Part shown: positions 50,804 to 58,992 of the stretch, in pieces
Numbering within the stretch: the stretch's first letter is position 1
Layout: every line of letters begins with the position of its first letter
Source: Sphingobium sp052327305
GTDB taxonomy: Bacteria; Pseudomonadota; Alphaproteobacteria; Sphingomonadales; Sphingomonadaceae
Direction of reading: 5' to 3'
NCBI RefSeq assembly: GCF_052327305.1
Contig: NZ_CP182486.1
Location: 2,294,001 to 2,358,000 of the forward strand
DNA: 64,000 nt
Notes under the pieces: model-generated
The model's input: only the letters and a program-made list of their open reading frames with translations
Told to the model about the DNA's origin: nothing
Database searches by the model: none
Made by a program: the position numbers and the translations under genes

Positions 50804-51653
50804 TCACAACCGTTCCGCCATTGGGATGCAGCACCTGACCGGACATGTAGCTGCTATCCTCGCAGGCGAGAAAGAGAAAAGAGGGCGCCACTTCATTGGG
50901 CTGGCCGGGCCGGCCCATCGGGGTATCCTCGCCGAAATGGGCGAGCTTCTCCGGAGATGCGCCGCCGCACGGATTGAGCGGGGTCCAGATCGGACCCGGC
51001 GCGACGGCGTTCACGCGGATGCCGTCCCCGATAAGGTTCTCGGAGAGCGACCGGGTGAATGCAGTAATCGCGCCCTTGGTGCTCGCATAGTCCAGCAATT
51101 CCGCGCTGCCCTGATACATGGTGATGCTGGTGCAATTGATGATTGCGGACCCGGCCTTGAGATGCGGCCGTGCGGCCTGCGTCAGGAAGAACATGCCGAA
51201 GATGTTGGTCTGAAATGTCCGACGCAACTGTTCCTCGCTAATGTCGCGGATGTCCTTGTCGGGATGCTGCTCGCCTGCATTGTTGACGAGAATGTCCAGC
51301 CGGCCGAACTCGTCGATCACCTGAGAGACGGCGTCATCGCAGAACGCCCGGTCTCCCACATCGCCCGCAATGGTTATGGCGCGGCGCCCCTCGGCGATCA
51401 CGATCCGCTTTGTTTGCTCAGCGTCATCATTCTCGCACAGATAGAGGATCGCGATGTCCGCTCCCTCCCGCGCGTAGAGCGCGGCCACGGCGCGCCCGAT
51501 GCCACTATCCGCCCCCGTGATAAGCGCCACTTTGCCAGTCAGGCGGCCCGATCCCGGGTAACGAGGGCGCCAGTTTGGCTTTTGGTCCATTCCGCTTTCG
51601 TGCCCCGGCAGACCGTCTTCGTGGATCATGTCAGTGAAATTCTCGCTGGTCAT
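50796..51653 (-). CDS. Short-chain dehydrogenase/reductase (YghA-like)
   Basis: This 285-residue SDR has a 40-residue N-terminal extension, the cofactor motif ALITGADSGIGRAVA and the NNAGEQ segment. The catalytic tetrad includes Ser of CTSIT and Tyr-Lys in YASTKGAI. The C-terminus ends MSGQVLHPNGGTVVNG. The extended class with this N-terminus (DMIHEDGLPGHE) groups with YghA/YhdF-type enzymes; the substrate is unknown. The frame opens at 51866, but the ATG at 51653 has AGGAGA upstream and fits the family. It is divergent from proA. Confidence 0.9.
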   Translation of the reverse strand: MTSENFTDMIHEDGLPGHESGMDQKPNWRPRYPGSGRLTGKVALITGADSGIGRAVAALYAREGADIAILYLCENDDAEQTKRIVIAEGRRAITIAGDVGDRAFCDDAVSQVIDEFGRLDILVNNAGEQHPDKDIRDISEEQLRRTFQTNIFGMFFLTQAARPHLKAGSAIINCTSITMYQGSAELLDYASTKGAITAFTRSLSENLIGDGIRVNAVAPGPIWTPLNPCGGASPEKLAHFGEDTPMGRPGQPNEVAPSFLFLACEDSSYMSGQVLHPNGGTVVNG

Positions 51654-51775
51654 GCGGGTCTCCTGTTTGTCGCATGTTGAGGAAACCCCTGCTGGCATGA
51701 AGTGTTGCACGGCTTCACCCGCCCATTTGCTCGGCCCAGCGCACATGATATGGCCCCGCCACGAAGGAGCATGAT

Positions 51776-53041
51776 GTGAACGACCTGACCCAGACGCCGG
51801 AAATGCTGATTGCAACAATGGGCGCGCGCGCACGGCGGGCCGCCACGATCGTGGCGCAGGCATCAACCGCGCAGAAGGGGGAAGCGCTCAAGGCGGCGGC
51901 TGCAGCGATTCGCGTCGCGTCGGCTGAGATCATCCGGGCCAACCGTGCCGACATGGAGCGGGGCGCAGCCAACGGACTGTCGGCTGCGATGCTCGACCGG
52001 CTGAAGCTCGACGAAGCGCGAGTGGCAGCAATCGCGGACGCCGTAGCAAGCGTGGCGGCTCTGCCAGATCCGGTCGGTCAAGTGATCGACCGCAGCGAGC
52101 GGCCCAATGGCCTGAAGCTGGAGCGCGTGCGCGTTCCGCTCGGAGTGATCGGCATCATCTATGAAAGCCGCCCCAATGTGACCGCCGACGCGGCCGCGCT
52201 GGGCCTCGCCTCCGGCAATGCAGTTATCCTGCGCGGCGGATCGGAAGCGATCGAGAGCAATCGCGCGCTTCACGCCGCCATGGCTGCGGGAATTGAGGCT
52301 GCGGGCCTTCCCGCCGGCGCTGTGCAACTGGTCCCCACGACGGATCGGGCCGCCGTGGGTGCCATGCTCCGCGCAAACGAGTTTATCGACATCATCGTGC
52401 CGCGCGGCGGCAAGAGTCTGGTGGCGCGGGTCCAGGAGGAAGCGCGGGTGCCGGTGCTCGCTCACCTCGACGGCATTTGCCACACCTATGTCCATGCCGC
52501 TGCCGATCCCGAAATGGCCAAGGCGATCGTCCTTAACGCAAAGATGCGGCGCACTGGCATTTGCGGATCAATGGAAACGCTACTCATCGACCGCGCCTAT
52601 GCTGATCCGGCTGGCCTCGTCACTATGCTGCTTGATGCACGCTGCGACGTGCGCGGCGACAAGGAGATTGCGGCGCTCGATCAGCGAGTGGAAGCGGTGA
52701 GCGAAAGCGACTGGGGCACCGAGTATCTGGACGCGATCGTCTCCGCGCGCATGGTCGACAGCGTGGATGAGGCGCTGGCCCATATCGCTCAATATGGCAG
52801 CCACCACACTGATGCGATCGTCACGGAGAATGCCGCTACGGCCGAGCGTTTCCTTAACGAGTGCGATAGCGCAATCGTCATGTGGAACGCGTCTAGCCAG
52901 TTCGCGGACGGGGGCGAGTTCGGCCTTGGCGCCGAGATCGGAATTTCCACCGGCCGCCTTCATGCGCGCGGGCCGGTGGCGCTGGAAGGGCTGACCACAT
53001 ATAAATGGCTGGTCCGTGGTACGGGTCAGACACGTCCCTAA
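51776..53041 (+). CDS. proA: Glutamate-5-semialdehyde dehydrogenase (gamma-glutamyl phosphate reductase)
   Basis: ProA reduces gamma-glutamyl phosphate to glutamate semialdehyde in proline synthesis, using NADPH. The 421-residue protein has GVIGIIYESRPNVTADAAAL, the loop VILRGGSEAI, DIIVPRGGKSLV and the catalytic Cys in RRTGICGSME (about Cys 263). It starts at GTG 51776 with AAGGAG 7 nt upstream. proB is not adjacent, as in several sphingomonads where it is joined to obg. Confidence 0.96.
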   Translation: MNDLTQTPEMLIATMGARARRAATIVAQASTAQKGEALKAAAAAIRVASAEIIRANRADMERGAANGLSAAMLDRLKLDEARVAAIADAVASVAALPDPVGQVIDRSERPNGLKLERVRVPLGVIGIIYESRPNVTADAAALGLASGNAVILRGGSEAIESNRALHAAMAAGIEAAGLPAGAVQLVPTTDRAAVGAMLRANEFIDIIVPRGGKSLVARVQEEARVPVLAHLDGICHTYVHAAADPEMAKAIVLNAKMRRTGICGSMETLLIDRAYADPAGLVTMLLDARCDVRGDKEIAALDQRVEAVSESDWGTEYLDAIVSARMVDSVDEALAHIAQYGSHHTDAIVTENAATAERFLNECDSAIVMWNASSQFADGGEFGLGAEIGISTGRLHARGPVALEGLTTYKWLVRGTGQTRP

Positions 53042-53069
53042 GATCCATCCCTAAAAAGGCAGGGCAAAA

Positions 53070-53630
53070 ATGATGCGGCAAGCAAGCAAGAGACTCTGCC
53101 TATTGGCATGCCTCGGCATATCGGGGCTGGCGCTGAGCCTTTCATCGTGCGTTCCCCCGCCAGCCGCGCCGCCCCCACCTGTTGCTCCGGCACCAGCGCC
53201 AGCCCCCGCACCGGTTCCTCCTCCGCCCGCGCCTGCGGCATGGGAGGAAGCGCCAGTGACGCCGGGCAACTGGACATATGCGAAGAGCGCAGCGGGGAGC
53301 AGCGCCACCTTTGGCTCGGTATCAACGGGTAGTCCACTCGCCCTGCGCTGCGAGACGGCAACGCGACGGGTGACGATCTCACGATCAGGCAGCGCGGTGG
53401 GAACCCCTGTGCTCGTTATTCGAACGACGTTCGGCGCAGTCTCGTGGCCTGCGACAATCGCCGCTAGCCCTCAGCCCAGGCTGGAGGCTGCGCGTCCCGC
53501 GAGTGACCCGGTGTTCGATCAGATGGCTTTCTCGCGCGGGCGCTTTGCGATCGAGGGCGGCGGGCTGCCGCGCATCATCGCGCCGGCGTGGGCCGAGGTG
53601 GCACGCGTTATAGAGGATTGCCGGGGCTGA
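53070..53630 (+). CDS. Proline-rich lipoprotein, hypothetical
   Basis: This 186-residue protein has a signal peptide with a lipobox-like end (LSLSSC, Cys 27). A Pro/Ala repeat region (about 29-60) is likely to be an extended linker. A 120-residue C-terminal domain contains GNWTYAKSAAGSSATFG and DPVFDQMAFSRGRFAIEGGG. I do not know the family by name. It follows proA after 28 bp on the same strand. The Pro/Ala codons create a Gly-rich antisense frame that I do not regard as a gene. Confidence 0.75.
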   Translation: MMRQASKRLCLLACLGISGLALSLSSCVPPPAAPPPPVAPAPAPAPAPVPPPPAPAAWEEAPVTPGNWTYAKSAAGSSATFGSVSTGSPLALRCETATRRVTISRSGSAVGTPVLVIRTTFGAVSWPATIAASPQPRLEAARPASDPVFDQMAFSRGRFAIEGGGLPRIIAPAWAEVARVIEDCRG

Positions 53631-53815
53631 TTTCGGGGGTGTCCGCGCCTCTACGGGCAGGCCGGTTTGTGCGGACGCGAAAGTATGATTCCAAAAAAGA
53701 AAAATACAAGTCTTGATCGTGTGACGCTCCTGATTCACATTCAGGGCGTTACCGGATCAAAGGCTTCCAGCCGAACCGGTGCGCAGGCTTCAACATAGCG
53801 AAAGGAGGTGATCCG

Positions 53816-53875
53816 ATGTCTCATGGTTCAGTAGTGAGGTCGGTCAAGTCCGTTCGGGGAACCTATAGCCGCTAA
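53816..53875 (+). CDS. 19-residue micropeptide behind an extended Shine-Dalgarno
   Basis: ATG TCT CAT ... TAA encodes MSHGSVVRSVKSVRGTYSR, a basic peptide rich in Ser, Val and Arg. Upstream, AAAGGAGGTGATCC is the exact complement of the 3' end of 16S rRNA (GGATCACCTCCTTT), with GGAGG 7 nt from the ATG. Ordinary genes rarely match this many bases. There is no run of one amino acid that would suggest an attenuation leader, and no gene follows on this strand. The peptide may be functional, or the site may serve to load or hold ribosomes. Confidence 0.55.
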   Translation: MSHGSVVRSVKSVRGTYSR

Positions 53876-53966
53876 GGCTTGGGTCGCGCGAAACTCGTCG
53901 GTACGATGAGTTGACGCAGCGAAAAGACCCCGGGGGCGGCACTTCCGGCCGCTGACCATGCACGAT

Positions 53967-54008
53967 GGGCCGTGTGGAGCTTCATGCTCCCGCGGCCCCT
54001 CTCGTTTT
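53967..54008 (+). terminator. Terminator of the small transcript
   Basis: GGGCCGTGTGGAGC (53967-53980) pairs, with a small internal mismatch, with GCTCCCGCGGCCC (53986-53998) around TTCAT. CTCTCGTTTT follows. It is a typical factor-independent terminator layout. Confidence 0.65.
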
Positions 54009-54023
54009 GGGTGTTCTGTAGAT

Positions 54024-54052
54024 AAAAGGCGGCTTCCCGGTCACCGTGCCGC
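54024..54052 (-). terminator. Possible terminator of the DUF2721 gene
   Basis: On the minus strand GCGGC (54052-54048) pairs with GCCGC (54032-54028) around an inner CGGT/ACCG-like pairing, followed by CTTTTATC. It starts directly after the DUF2721 stop codon. The outer stem is only 5 bp. Confidence 0.4.
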
Positions 54053-54541
54053 TTAGTCTAGCTTCGTATCGACCTCATGATAGAGGATCTCGTTGCGGAT
54101 GCGGATGGCGCGTCCGGAGAGCCGCGTCTCCTGAATAAACGTCGCGAAACCCGAGCCGATCGAGAGCATCGATCCAATGAACAGCAACGCGATCAGGGTG
54201 CCCAGATTCACGTCCGCGAGATTGGACGCGAAAAGCAGCACGACCACGGCGCAAATAAGCAGGGCGGATAGCACCGTGAAGAAAATCGCCATGTTCACAA
54301 TGCCAATACGCCGGTCGAGAATGCGAATCTCCGCAATGAGCCGCTCGTGCTCCGCGCCGACCGACGCGGGCACGAGTTTCTCGATGACGCGCGCCCGGTC
54401 GATCACGCGGGCCAGCCGGCTGGCGCAGACGTTGAGGAAGCCGGCGATGCCCGCAAGCAAGAACACCGGCGCTACGGCAAGCTGAATCGTGTGAGCAACG
54501 AGGCTGACTTCAGGCGTGGCGAGCGCCTGCAGTTCGTTCAT
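54053..54541 (-). CDS. DUF2721 family membrane protein
   Basis: This 162-residue protein has three helices: VAHTIQLAVAPVFLLAGIAGFLNV, IVNMAIFFTVLSALLICAVVVLLF and VNLGTLIALLFIGSMLSIGSG. ASRLARVIDRARVIE after helix 1 is the family's conserved cytoplasmic segment. Function unknown. Its start overlaps the stop of the aminotransferase gene by 4 bp (ATGA), so it is co-translated with an amino-acid enzyme, although no functional link is known. Confidence 0.9.
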   Translation of the reverse strand: MNELQALATPEVSLVAHTIQLAVAPVFLLAGIAGFLNVCASRLARVIDRARVIEKLVPASVGAEHERLIAEIRILDRRIGIVNMAIFFTVLSALLICAVVVLLFASNLADVNLGTLIALLFIGSMLSIGSGFATFIQETRLSGRAIRIRNEILYHEVDTKLD

Positions 54542-55749
54542 GCCGCGCCCTTATCCGCAGGCGTGTTGATGCCCATCGATTGAAGATAGCGCTTCACATT
54601 GCGTGCCGCCTGTCGCAGGCGTTGTTCGTTCTCCACCATCGCGATGCGAACGAACCCTTCGCCGTCCTCGCCATAGCCGACGCCAGCCGCCACCGCGACC
54701 TTTGCATGGGTGAGCAACTGCTTGGAGAATTCGAGGCTGCCCATGTCCTTGAGCGCAGGCGGAAGCGGCGCCCAGCAGAACATCGATGCTTTTGATGGCG
54801 GAATGTCCCAGCCCGCACGTCCGAAGCTCTCCACCAGCACGTCGCGGCGCTTATGATAGAGCTGGCGGTTTTTCTCAACGATATCCTGCGGGCCATTGAG
54901 CGCTGCGCAGGCGGCTGCCTGAATCGGGGTGAAGGCGCCATAGTCGAGATAGCTCTTCACGCGTGTCAGCGCGGCGATGAGCTGCTTGTTGCCCACCGCG
55001 AAGCCCATGCGCCATCCGGCCATGGAGTATGTCTTGGACATGGATGTGAACTCGATCGCCACGTCCTTCGCGCCCGGCACCTGCAAGATGGAGGGTGTCG
55101 GATTTCCGTCAAAATAGAGCTCGGAATAGGCGAGGTCAGAGATGACCCACACCTTGTTTTCTTTCGCCCAGGCGACCAGCCGCTCGTAAAAGGCGAGGTC
55201 CACCGTCTCCGCCGTCGGGTTGGAGGGATAGTTGACGATGAGGATGCTCGGGCGAGGCACAGTGAAGTGCATTGCCCGCTCCAGCGCGCGGAAATAATTC
55301 TCGTCCGGCGTTGTGGGCACCGAGCGGATCGTCGCGCCCGCGATGATGAAACCGAACGTGTGGATGGGATAAGACGGGTTCGGCGCAAGCACGACGTCGC
55401 CCGGCGCAGTGATCGCGGTGGCGAGGCTGGAAAGACCCTCCTTCGATCCCATGGTGACGACGACTTCCGTCTCGGGATCGAGATCGACCCCGAAGCGCCG
55501 GGCGTAATAATTGGCCTGCGCCCTGCGCAGCCCCGGAATACCCTTGGACTGGGAATAACCATGCGCACCGGGCTTCTGGGCGACCTCGACCAGCTTGTCG
55601 ATGACGTGCGCCGGGGGCGGCAGATCGGGATTGCCCATGCCGAGGTCGATAATGTCCTCACCCGCTGCGCGCGCCGCTGCCCGCATCGCATTCACTTCGG
55701 CGATGACATAGGGCGGCAGTCGCTTGATGCGGTAGAACTCTTCGGACAT
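54538..55749 (-). CDS. alaC: PLP-dependent aminotransferase, AlaC type
   Basis: This 403-residue class I/II aminotransferase begins MSEEFYRIKRLPPYVIAEV. It has IIDLGMGNPDLPPP, the PLP-phosphate segment MGSKEGLSSLA, NYPSNPTAE, and the PLP-binding lysine in FTSMSKTYSMAGWR. The sequence pattern matches AlaC-like glutamate-pyruvate aminotransferases, also annotated as LL-diaminopimelate aminotransferase-like. Its main reaction is probably alanine formation. The frame opens at 55779; I chose ATG 55749, with AAGG upstream. It is divergent from phaC. Confidence 0.88.
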   Translation of the reverse strand: MSEEFYRIKRLPPYVIAEVNAMRAAARAAGEDIIDLGMGNPDLPPPAHVIDKLVEVAQKPGAHGYSQSKGIPGLRRAQANYYARRFGVDLDPETEVVVTMGSKEGLSSLATAITAPGDVVLAPNPSYPIHTFGFIIAGATIRSVPTTPDENYFRALERAMHFTVPRPSILIVNYPSNPTAETVDLAFYERLVAWAKENKVWVISDLAYSELYFDGNPTPSILQVPGAKDVAIEFTSMSKTYSMAGWRMGFAVGNKQLIAALTRVKSYLDYGAFTPIQAAACAALNGPQDIVEKNRQLYHKRRDVLVESFGRAGWDIPPSKASMFCWAPLPPALKDMGSLEFSKQLLTHAKVAVAAGVGYGEDGEGFVRIAMVENEQRLRQAARNVKRYLQSMGINTPADKGAA

Positions 55750-55872
55750 TTTGACCTTCACAACCTCCATGAAACGCATGCGGCGGACACTCCGCCGCCC
55801 TCGCGTGCTCTGGCATATATACCGCGCCCTTTCGCGGTGCTACGCAAAAGCAACGACAAGGACAGAGGATCG

Positions 55873-57615
55873 ATGAACGCCAAGGCTCCGCTTTCCGCTT
55901 CTCCGCTGGAACAGATGCAGCACTGGACCCGCATCATGGGCCATATGCAGCAGCTCATCATGGAACGTAGCAGCGCGTTCGTCGCGCCCACCATGGCTCC
56001 CAAGCTGCCATCAGCCGCGCTCAATCTTGAGCGCCTCGTCGAGATCCAAGCGCGGGCGGCGAACGACGGGCTGGCGATTTGGCAGCGCTTCCTTGCCAAT
56101 TCGGCTGGCGCTGCTCCGGAAACGGAGGGTTCGGTGCCTCCCAGGTCTGACCGGCGCTTTTCCGACGCGCGCTGGCACGAGCATCCGGTCTACGACCTCA
56201 TTCGCCAGAGCTATTTCCTCATGTCGGACACGCTGATGGGCCTGGCGGACAGCGTGGACGGCCTCGATGCCCGTGAGAAGGACAAGCTGCGTTTCATCAC
56301 TCGCAGCCTGATCGATGCGGCGAGCCCGACCAACTTTCCGCTCACCAATCCGCAGGTGATCGAGCGGACGATCGAGACCAACGGCGAAAACCTTCTCGCC
56401 GGTCTCGAGCATATGTTGAATGATCTGGAGCGGGGGCAGCTCACGCACACGGACGGCTCGGGCTTCGAGCTCGGCGTCAACGTGGCGACGACGCCCGGCA
56501 AGGTGATTCACGAGACACCGCTCTATCAGCTCATCCAGTATGAACCGACCACGGAGAAAGTGCTGGAGACGCCGCTCGTTATCTTCCCGCCGTGGATCAA
56601 CCGCTTCTACATTCTCGATCTTTCGCCGCAGAAGAGCTTTGTGCGCTGGGCAGTCGATCAGGGGATCACTGTGTTCATGGTCTCCTGGAAATCGGCTGAC
56701 GCGTCAATGAGCGACACGGGCTGGGACGACTATGTGCTGCGCGGCCAGATCGATGCGATCGATACGGTACGCGATCTGCTCGATGTGCCGAGCGTGCATA
56801 CGATCGGTTATTGCGTGGCGGGCACGACGCTCGCGATGACGCTCGCCTATCTCGCGGCACGTGGCGAAGCGGAGAAGGTGGCGAGCGCGACCTTCCTAAC
56901 GGCGCAGGTGGATTTCTCGGCTGCTGGCGATCTGTCGCTCTTCGTCGATGACGATCAGCTCGCCATGCTGGAAAGTCTCGTGACCGACGGCTTTCTGGAT
57001 GGGCGTTATATGGCGGCGACCTTCAATCTGCTGCGCGGCAATGACCTCATCTGGTCCTATGTGGTGAACAATTATCTGCTCGGGCAGGATTATCCGCCAT
57101 TTGACCTGCTGTTCTGGAATGGCGATACCACCAATCTCCCCGCGAAGTGGCATCGCAGCTATCTCTCGCAGCTCTATCGTGACAATCTTCTGGTGAAGCC
57201 GGGTGAGATTGCGGTGGCGGACGTTCCGCTCGACCTCTCTGCCGTGCGGACCCCGGCCTATGTGCAAGCGGGCGCGGAAGATCACATCGCGCCGGCATAT
57301 AGCGTGTGGCGGATCAAGGATCATTTCTCGGGCCCGTTGCGCTTCGTGCTGGCGGGCTCCGGGCATATTGCAGGCGTGGTCAACCCGCCGGCGAGCGGGA
57401 AATATCAATACTGGACCAACGACGCGCCCGTGGACACGTTGGAAGCATTTCGTGCCGGCGCCGTCGAGAACAAGGGCAGCTGGTGGCCTGACTGGTTCGC
57501 CTGGATTGAGGCGCTCGACGACAACCGCGTTTCGGCCAAGAAAGCCCGTAAGCCCGGCAAGGGGCATGTCGCGGCGATTGAGGACGCGCCTGGTCGCTAT
57601 GTAAGGGAGAGGTAG
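55873..57615 (+). CDS. phaC: Class I poly(3-hydroxyalkanoate) synthase
   Basis: PhaC polymerises 3-hydroxyacyl-CoA into PHA storage granules. The 580-residue protein has the N-terminal PhaC domain and an alpha/beta hydrolase core with PPWINRFYILDLSP and VFMVSWKSAD. The nucleophile is Cys 314 in IGYCVAGTTLA. The catalytic Asp is in AEDHIAP and the His in GSGHIAGVVNPP. The lipase box reads GYCVA where GxCxG is the textbook form. The length is typical of class I, which works without PhaE or PhaR subunits. The ATG follows GACAGAGGA; the frame is open far upstream only as antisense of alaC. The phasin gene is next. Confidence 0.95.
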   Translation: MNAKAPLSASPLEQMQHWTRIMGHMQQLIMERSSAFVAPTMAPKLPSAALNLERLVEIQARAANDGLAIWQRFLANSAGAAPETEGSVPPRSDRRFSDARWHEHPVYDLIRQSYFLMSDTLMGLADSVDGLDAREKDKLRFITRSLIDAASPTNFPLTNPQVIERTIETNGENLLAGLEHMLNDLERGQLTHTDGSGFELGVNVATTPGKVIHETPLYQLIQYEPTTEKVLETPLVIFPPWINRFYILDLSPQKSFVRWAVDQGITVFMVSWKSADASMSDTGWDDYVLRGQIDAIDTVRDLLDVPSVHTIGYCVAGTTLAMTLAYLAARGEAEKVASATFLTAQVDFSAAGDLSLFVDDDQLAMLESLVTDGFLDGRYMAATFNLLRGNDLIWSYVVNNYLLGQDYPPFDLLFWNGDTTNLPAKWHRSYLSQLYRDNLLVKPGEIAVADVPLDLSAVRTPAYVQAGAEDHIAPAYSVWRIKDHFSGPLRFVLAGSGHIAGVVNPPASGKYQYWTNDAPVDTLEAFRAGAVENKGSWWPDWFAWIEALDDNRVSAKKARKPGKGHVAAIEDAPGRYVRER

Positions 57616-57673
57616 GCGCACAGCCTCCACTTTTCCTAAATCCTTGATGACATAACCCGGCCGTGACTTTTTG

Positions 57674-57734
57674 TTGCACTGCATCATTTTGGACTTGCAA
57701 TCCTCACCCCATTTGCTATGTTGCAGTGCAGCAA
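57674..57734 (+). promoter_or_regulatory. Phasin promoter with two PhaR-like dyads
   Basis: TTGCACTGCA (57674-57683) and TTGCAGTGCAGCAA (57721-57734) are near-inverted copies of a TGCA-rich element. They resemble sites recognised by the PHA-responsive repressor PhaR/AniA. Between them a promoter-like pair, TTGCAA (57695-57700) and TATGTT (57717-57722) with 16 bp spacing, ends inside the second dyad. Bound repressor would block the -10 region. The ribosome site AAAGGAGG begins right after. Confidence 0.55.
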
Positions 57735-57747
57735 AAAGGAGGACGGC

Positions 57748-58404
57748 ATGGTAACGCCGCCCAAAAGGCAGAGACCGGCGGCTCCGCGCAGTCCGGTCAG
57801 GGCAAGAGGCGCAAAGGCGCCTGTTGCCGTCGCAGTAGAGGATCGCAAACCGGGCGTCACTGAAATTACCGCCACGGCCGCGACCAGTGATATGGGTGCC
57901 GACGCTCTTGATAAGGCGTCGCAGACTGAAGGAGCGATAGTGATGACCGACGCGATGGAAACCGCGAAGACTTATGCCGAAGAAGCCAAGGCCCGCTTCC
58001 AGGGTGCCTTCTCGGAGTTCAATGACAAGACGAAGCAGGCTGTCGAGAAGTCCAGCCGCGCGTTCGAAGAGCTGAGCGAGCTTGCCAAGGGCAATCTCGA
58101 GGCGCTCGTCGAGTCTGGCCAGATCGCCGCCAAGGGCGTCGAGACGCTGGGCCAGGACGCTGCCGAATATGGCCGCAAGTCGTTCGAGAAGACCAGCGCC
58201 ACGCTCAAGAGCTTCGCGGCCGTCAAGTCGCCGGCGGAATTCTTCCAGCTGCAGAGCGAGCTTCTGAGCTCGGTTTTCGATACGGTGGCTTCTGAGAGCG
58301 CCCGGTCTAGCGAGACCATGCTGAAGCTGGCAGGCGACATCGCCAAGCCGATCAGCAACCGCGTGTCGGTGGTTTCGGACAAGATCAAGTCGCTCGCTGC
58401 CTGA
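57748..58404 (+). CDS. Phasin family protein
   Basis: Phasins coat PHA granules and control their size and number. The 218-residue protein starts at ATG 57748, 6 nt after AAAGGAGG. A basic Pro/Ala-rich N-terminal arm (about 1-40) is followed by the phasin_2 helical domain (about 75-215), with QGAFSEFNDKTKQAVEKSSRAFEEL, AEFFQLQSELLSSVFD and a Lys/Ala-rich end. The basic arm could contact DNA, as in PhaM-like phasins; that is only a thought. It lies directly after phaC and ends in a strong hairpin. Confidence 0.92.
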   Translation: MVTPPKRQRPAAPRSPVRARGAKAPVAVAVEDRKPGVTEITATAATSDMGADALDKASQTEGAIVMTDAMETAKTYAEEAKARFQGAFSEFNDKTKQAVEKSSRAFEELSELAKGNLEALVESGQIAAKGVETLGQDAAEYGRKSFEKTSATLKSFAAVKSPAEFFQLQSELLSSVFDTVASESARSSETMLKLAGDIAKPISNRVSVVSDKIKSLAA

Positions 58405-58442
58405 TCGCAGCAAGCGTCAATCAGGAATAATTTCGTGGGAAC

Positions 58443-58468
58443 GGGCGGTTCGCTTTTGCGAGCCGCCC
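58443..58468 (+). terminator. Hairpin after the phasin gene
   Basis: GGGCGGTTCGC (58443-58453) pairs with GCGAGCCGCCC (58458-58468), 11 bp with one G-T pair and loop TTTT, 38 nt after the phasin stop codon. The downstream sequence GTATTACGTT has only scattered Ts. Confidence 0.6.
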
Positions 58469-58549
58469 GTATTACGTTCAGGAATTGCACGCTCTTTGGT
58501 CTCGGCCCCTTGCCTTGAGGCACCTGAGTGCCATATTCTCTCCATCACC

Positions 58550-58915
58550 ATGAGCGGATTAGATTGTAGCGCTATCGCGCCGTCCATGGCGGGACGGAAG
58601 GACGAGGAGGGGCCTGGCGGTCCTGGCCTGGGCATTGCCACGCGCACGCGTACGCGCACCAAAAAGCCTTCCCCTTACAAAGTGCTGATGCTCAATGACG
58701 ATTACACGCCGATGGAATTCGTCGTGGATGTCCTTCAGCGCTTTTTCCGCATGGACATGGAGGAGGCCACACGCGTGATGCTCCATGTGCATCAGCGCGG
58801 TGTCGGCGTGTGTGGCGTATTCAGCTATGAAGTTGCCGAAACCAAGGTCAATCAAGTGATGGACTACGCCCGGCAGAACCAGCATCCGCTCCAGTGCACT
58901 TTGGAAAACGCCTGA
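58550..58915 (+). CDS. clpS: ATP-dependent Clp protease adaptor ClpS
   Basis: ClpS delivers N-end-rule substrates to ClpAP. The 121-residue protein has a disordered N-terminal arm (about 1-40, with RTRTRTKK) and the ClpS fold: YKVLMLNDDYTPMEFVVDVL, HVHQRGVGVCGVFSYEVAETKV and the C-terminal PLQCTLE. The pocket residues N-D-D and the MEFV Met are present. The start could be ATG 58550 or 58586 (MAGRKDEEGP). clpA is not adjacent within the window; ppc follows. Confidence 0.94.
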   Translation: MSGLDCSAIAPSMAGRKDEEGPGGPGLGIATRTRTRTKKPSPYKVLMLNDDYTPMEFVVDVLQRFFRMDMEEATRVMLHVHQRGVGVCGVFSYEVAETKVNQVMDYARQNQHPLQCTLENA

Positions 58916-58992
58916 TTTCAGGATTGCGTAACGAAGGCAAGGGAATCGGCAGCGGCCATTGTCGCTGAGCGCTTGACCCCCTCACTGTTGCG

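Larger units (their letters stand above)
53801..54008 (+). ncRNA. Putative small structured transcript with a 19-codon ORF
   Basis: This stretch lies in the 422-bp gap 53631-54052. It holds an extended Shine-Dalgarno (53801-53814), a 19-codon ORF (53816-53875), and a 9-bp hairpin, AACTCGTCG with CGATGAGTT around GTA (about 53899-53919). A GCGGC/GCCGC hairpin (about 53937-53953) and a terminator hairpin (53967-53998) with CTCTCGTTTT follow. There is no rightward gene after it; the next gene is convergent. It looks like a self-contained small mRNA or dual-function RNA. The 5' end is unknown because I found no clear promoter in 53631-53800. Confidence 0.5.

Noticed and set aside
53051..53308. 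A Gly/Ala-repeat protein on the minus strand
   Set aside because: It is the complement of the Pro/Ala linker of the lipoprotein at 53070-53630.
54853..55872. A 340-residue N-terminal extension of PhaC
   Set aside because: The extension is the antisense of alaC. PhaC homology starts at the ATG at 55873 with its own ribosome site.
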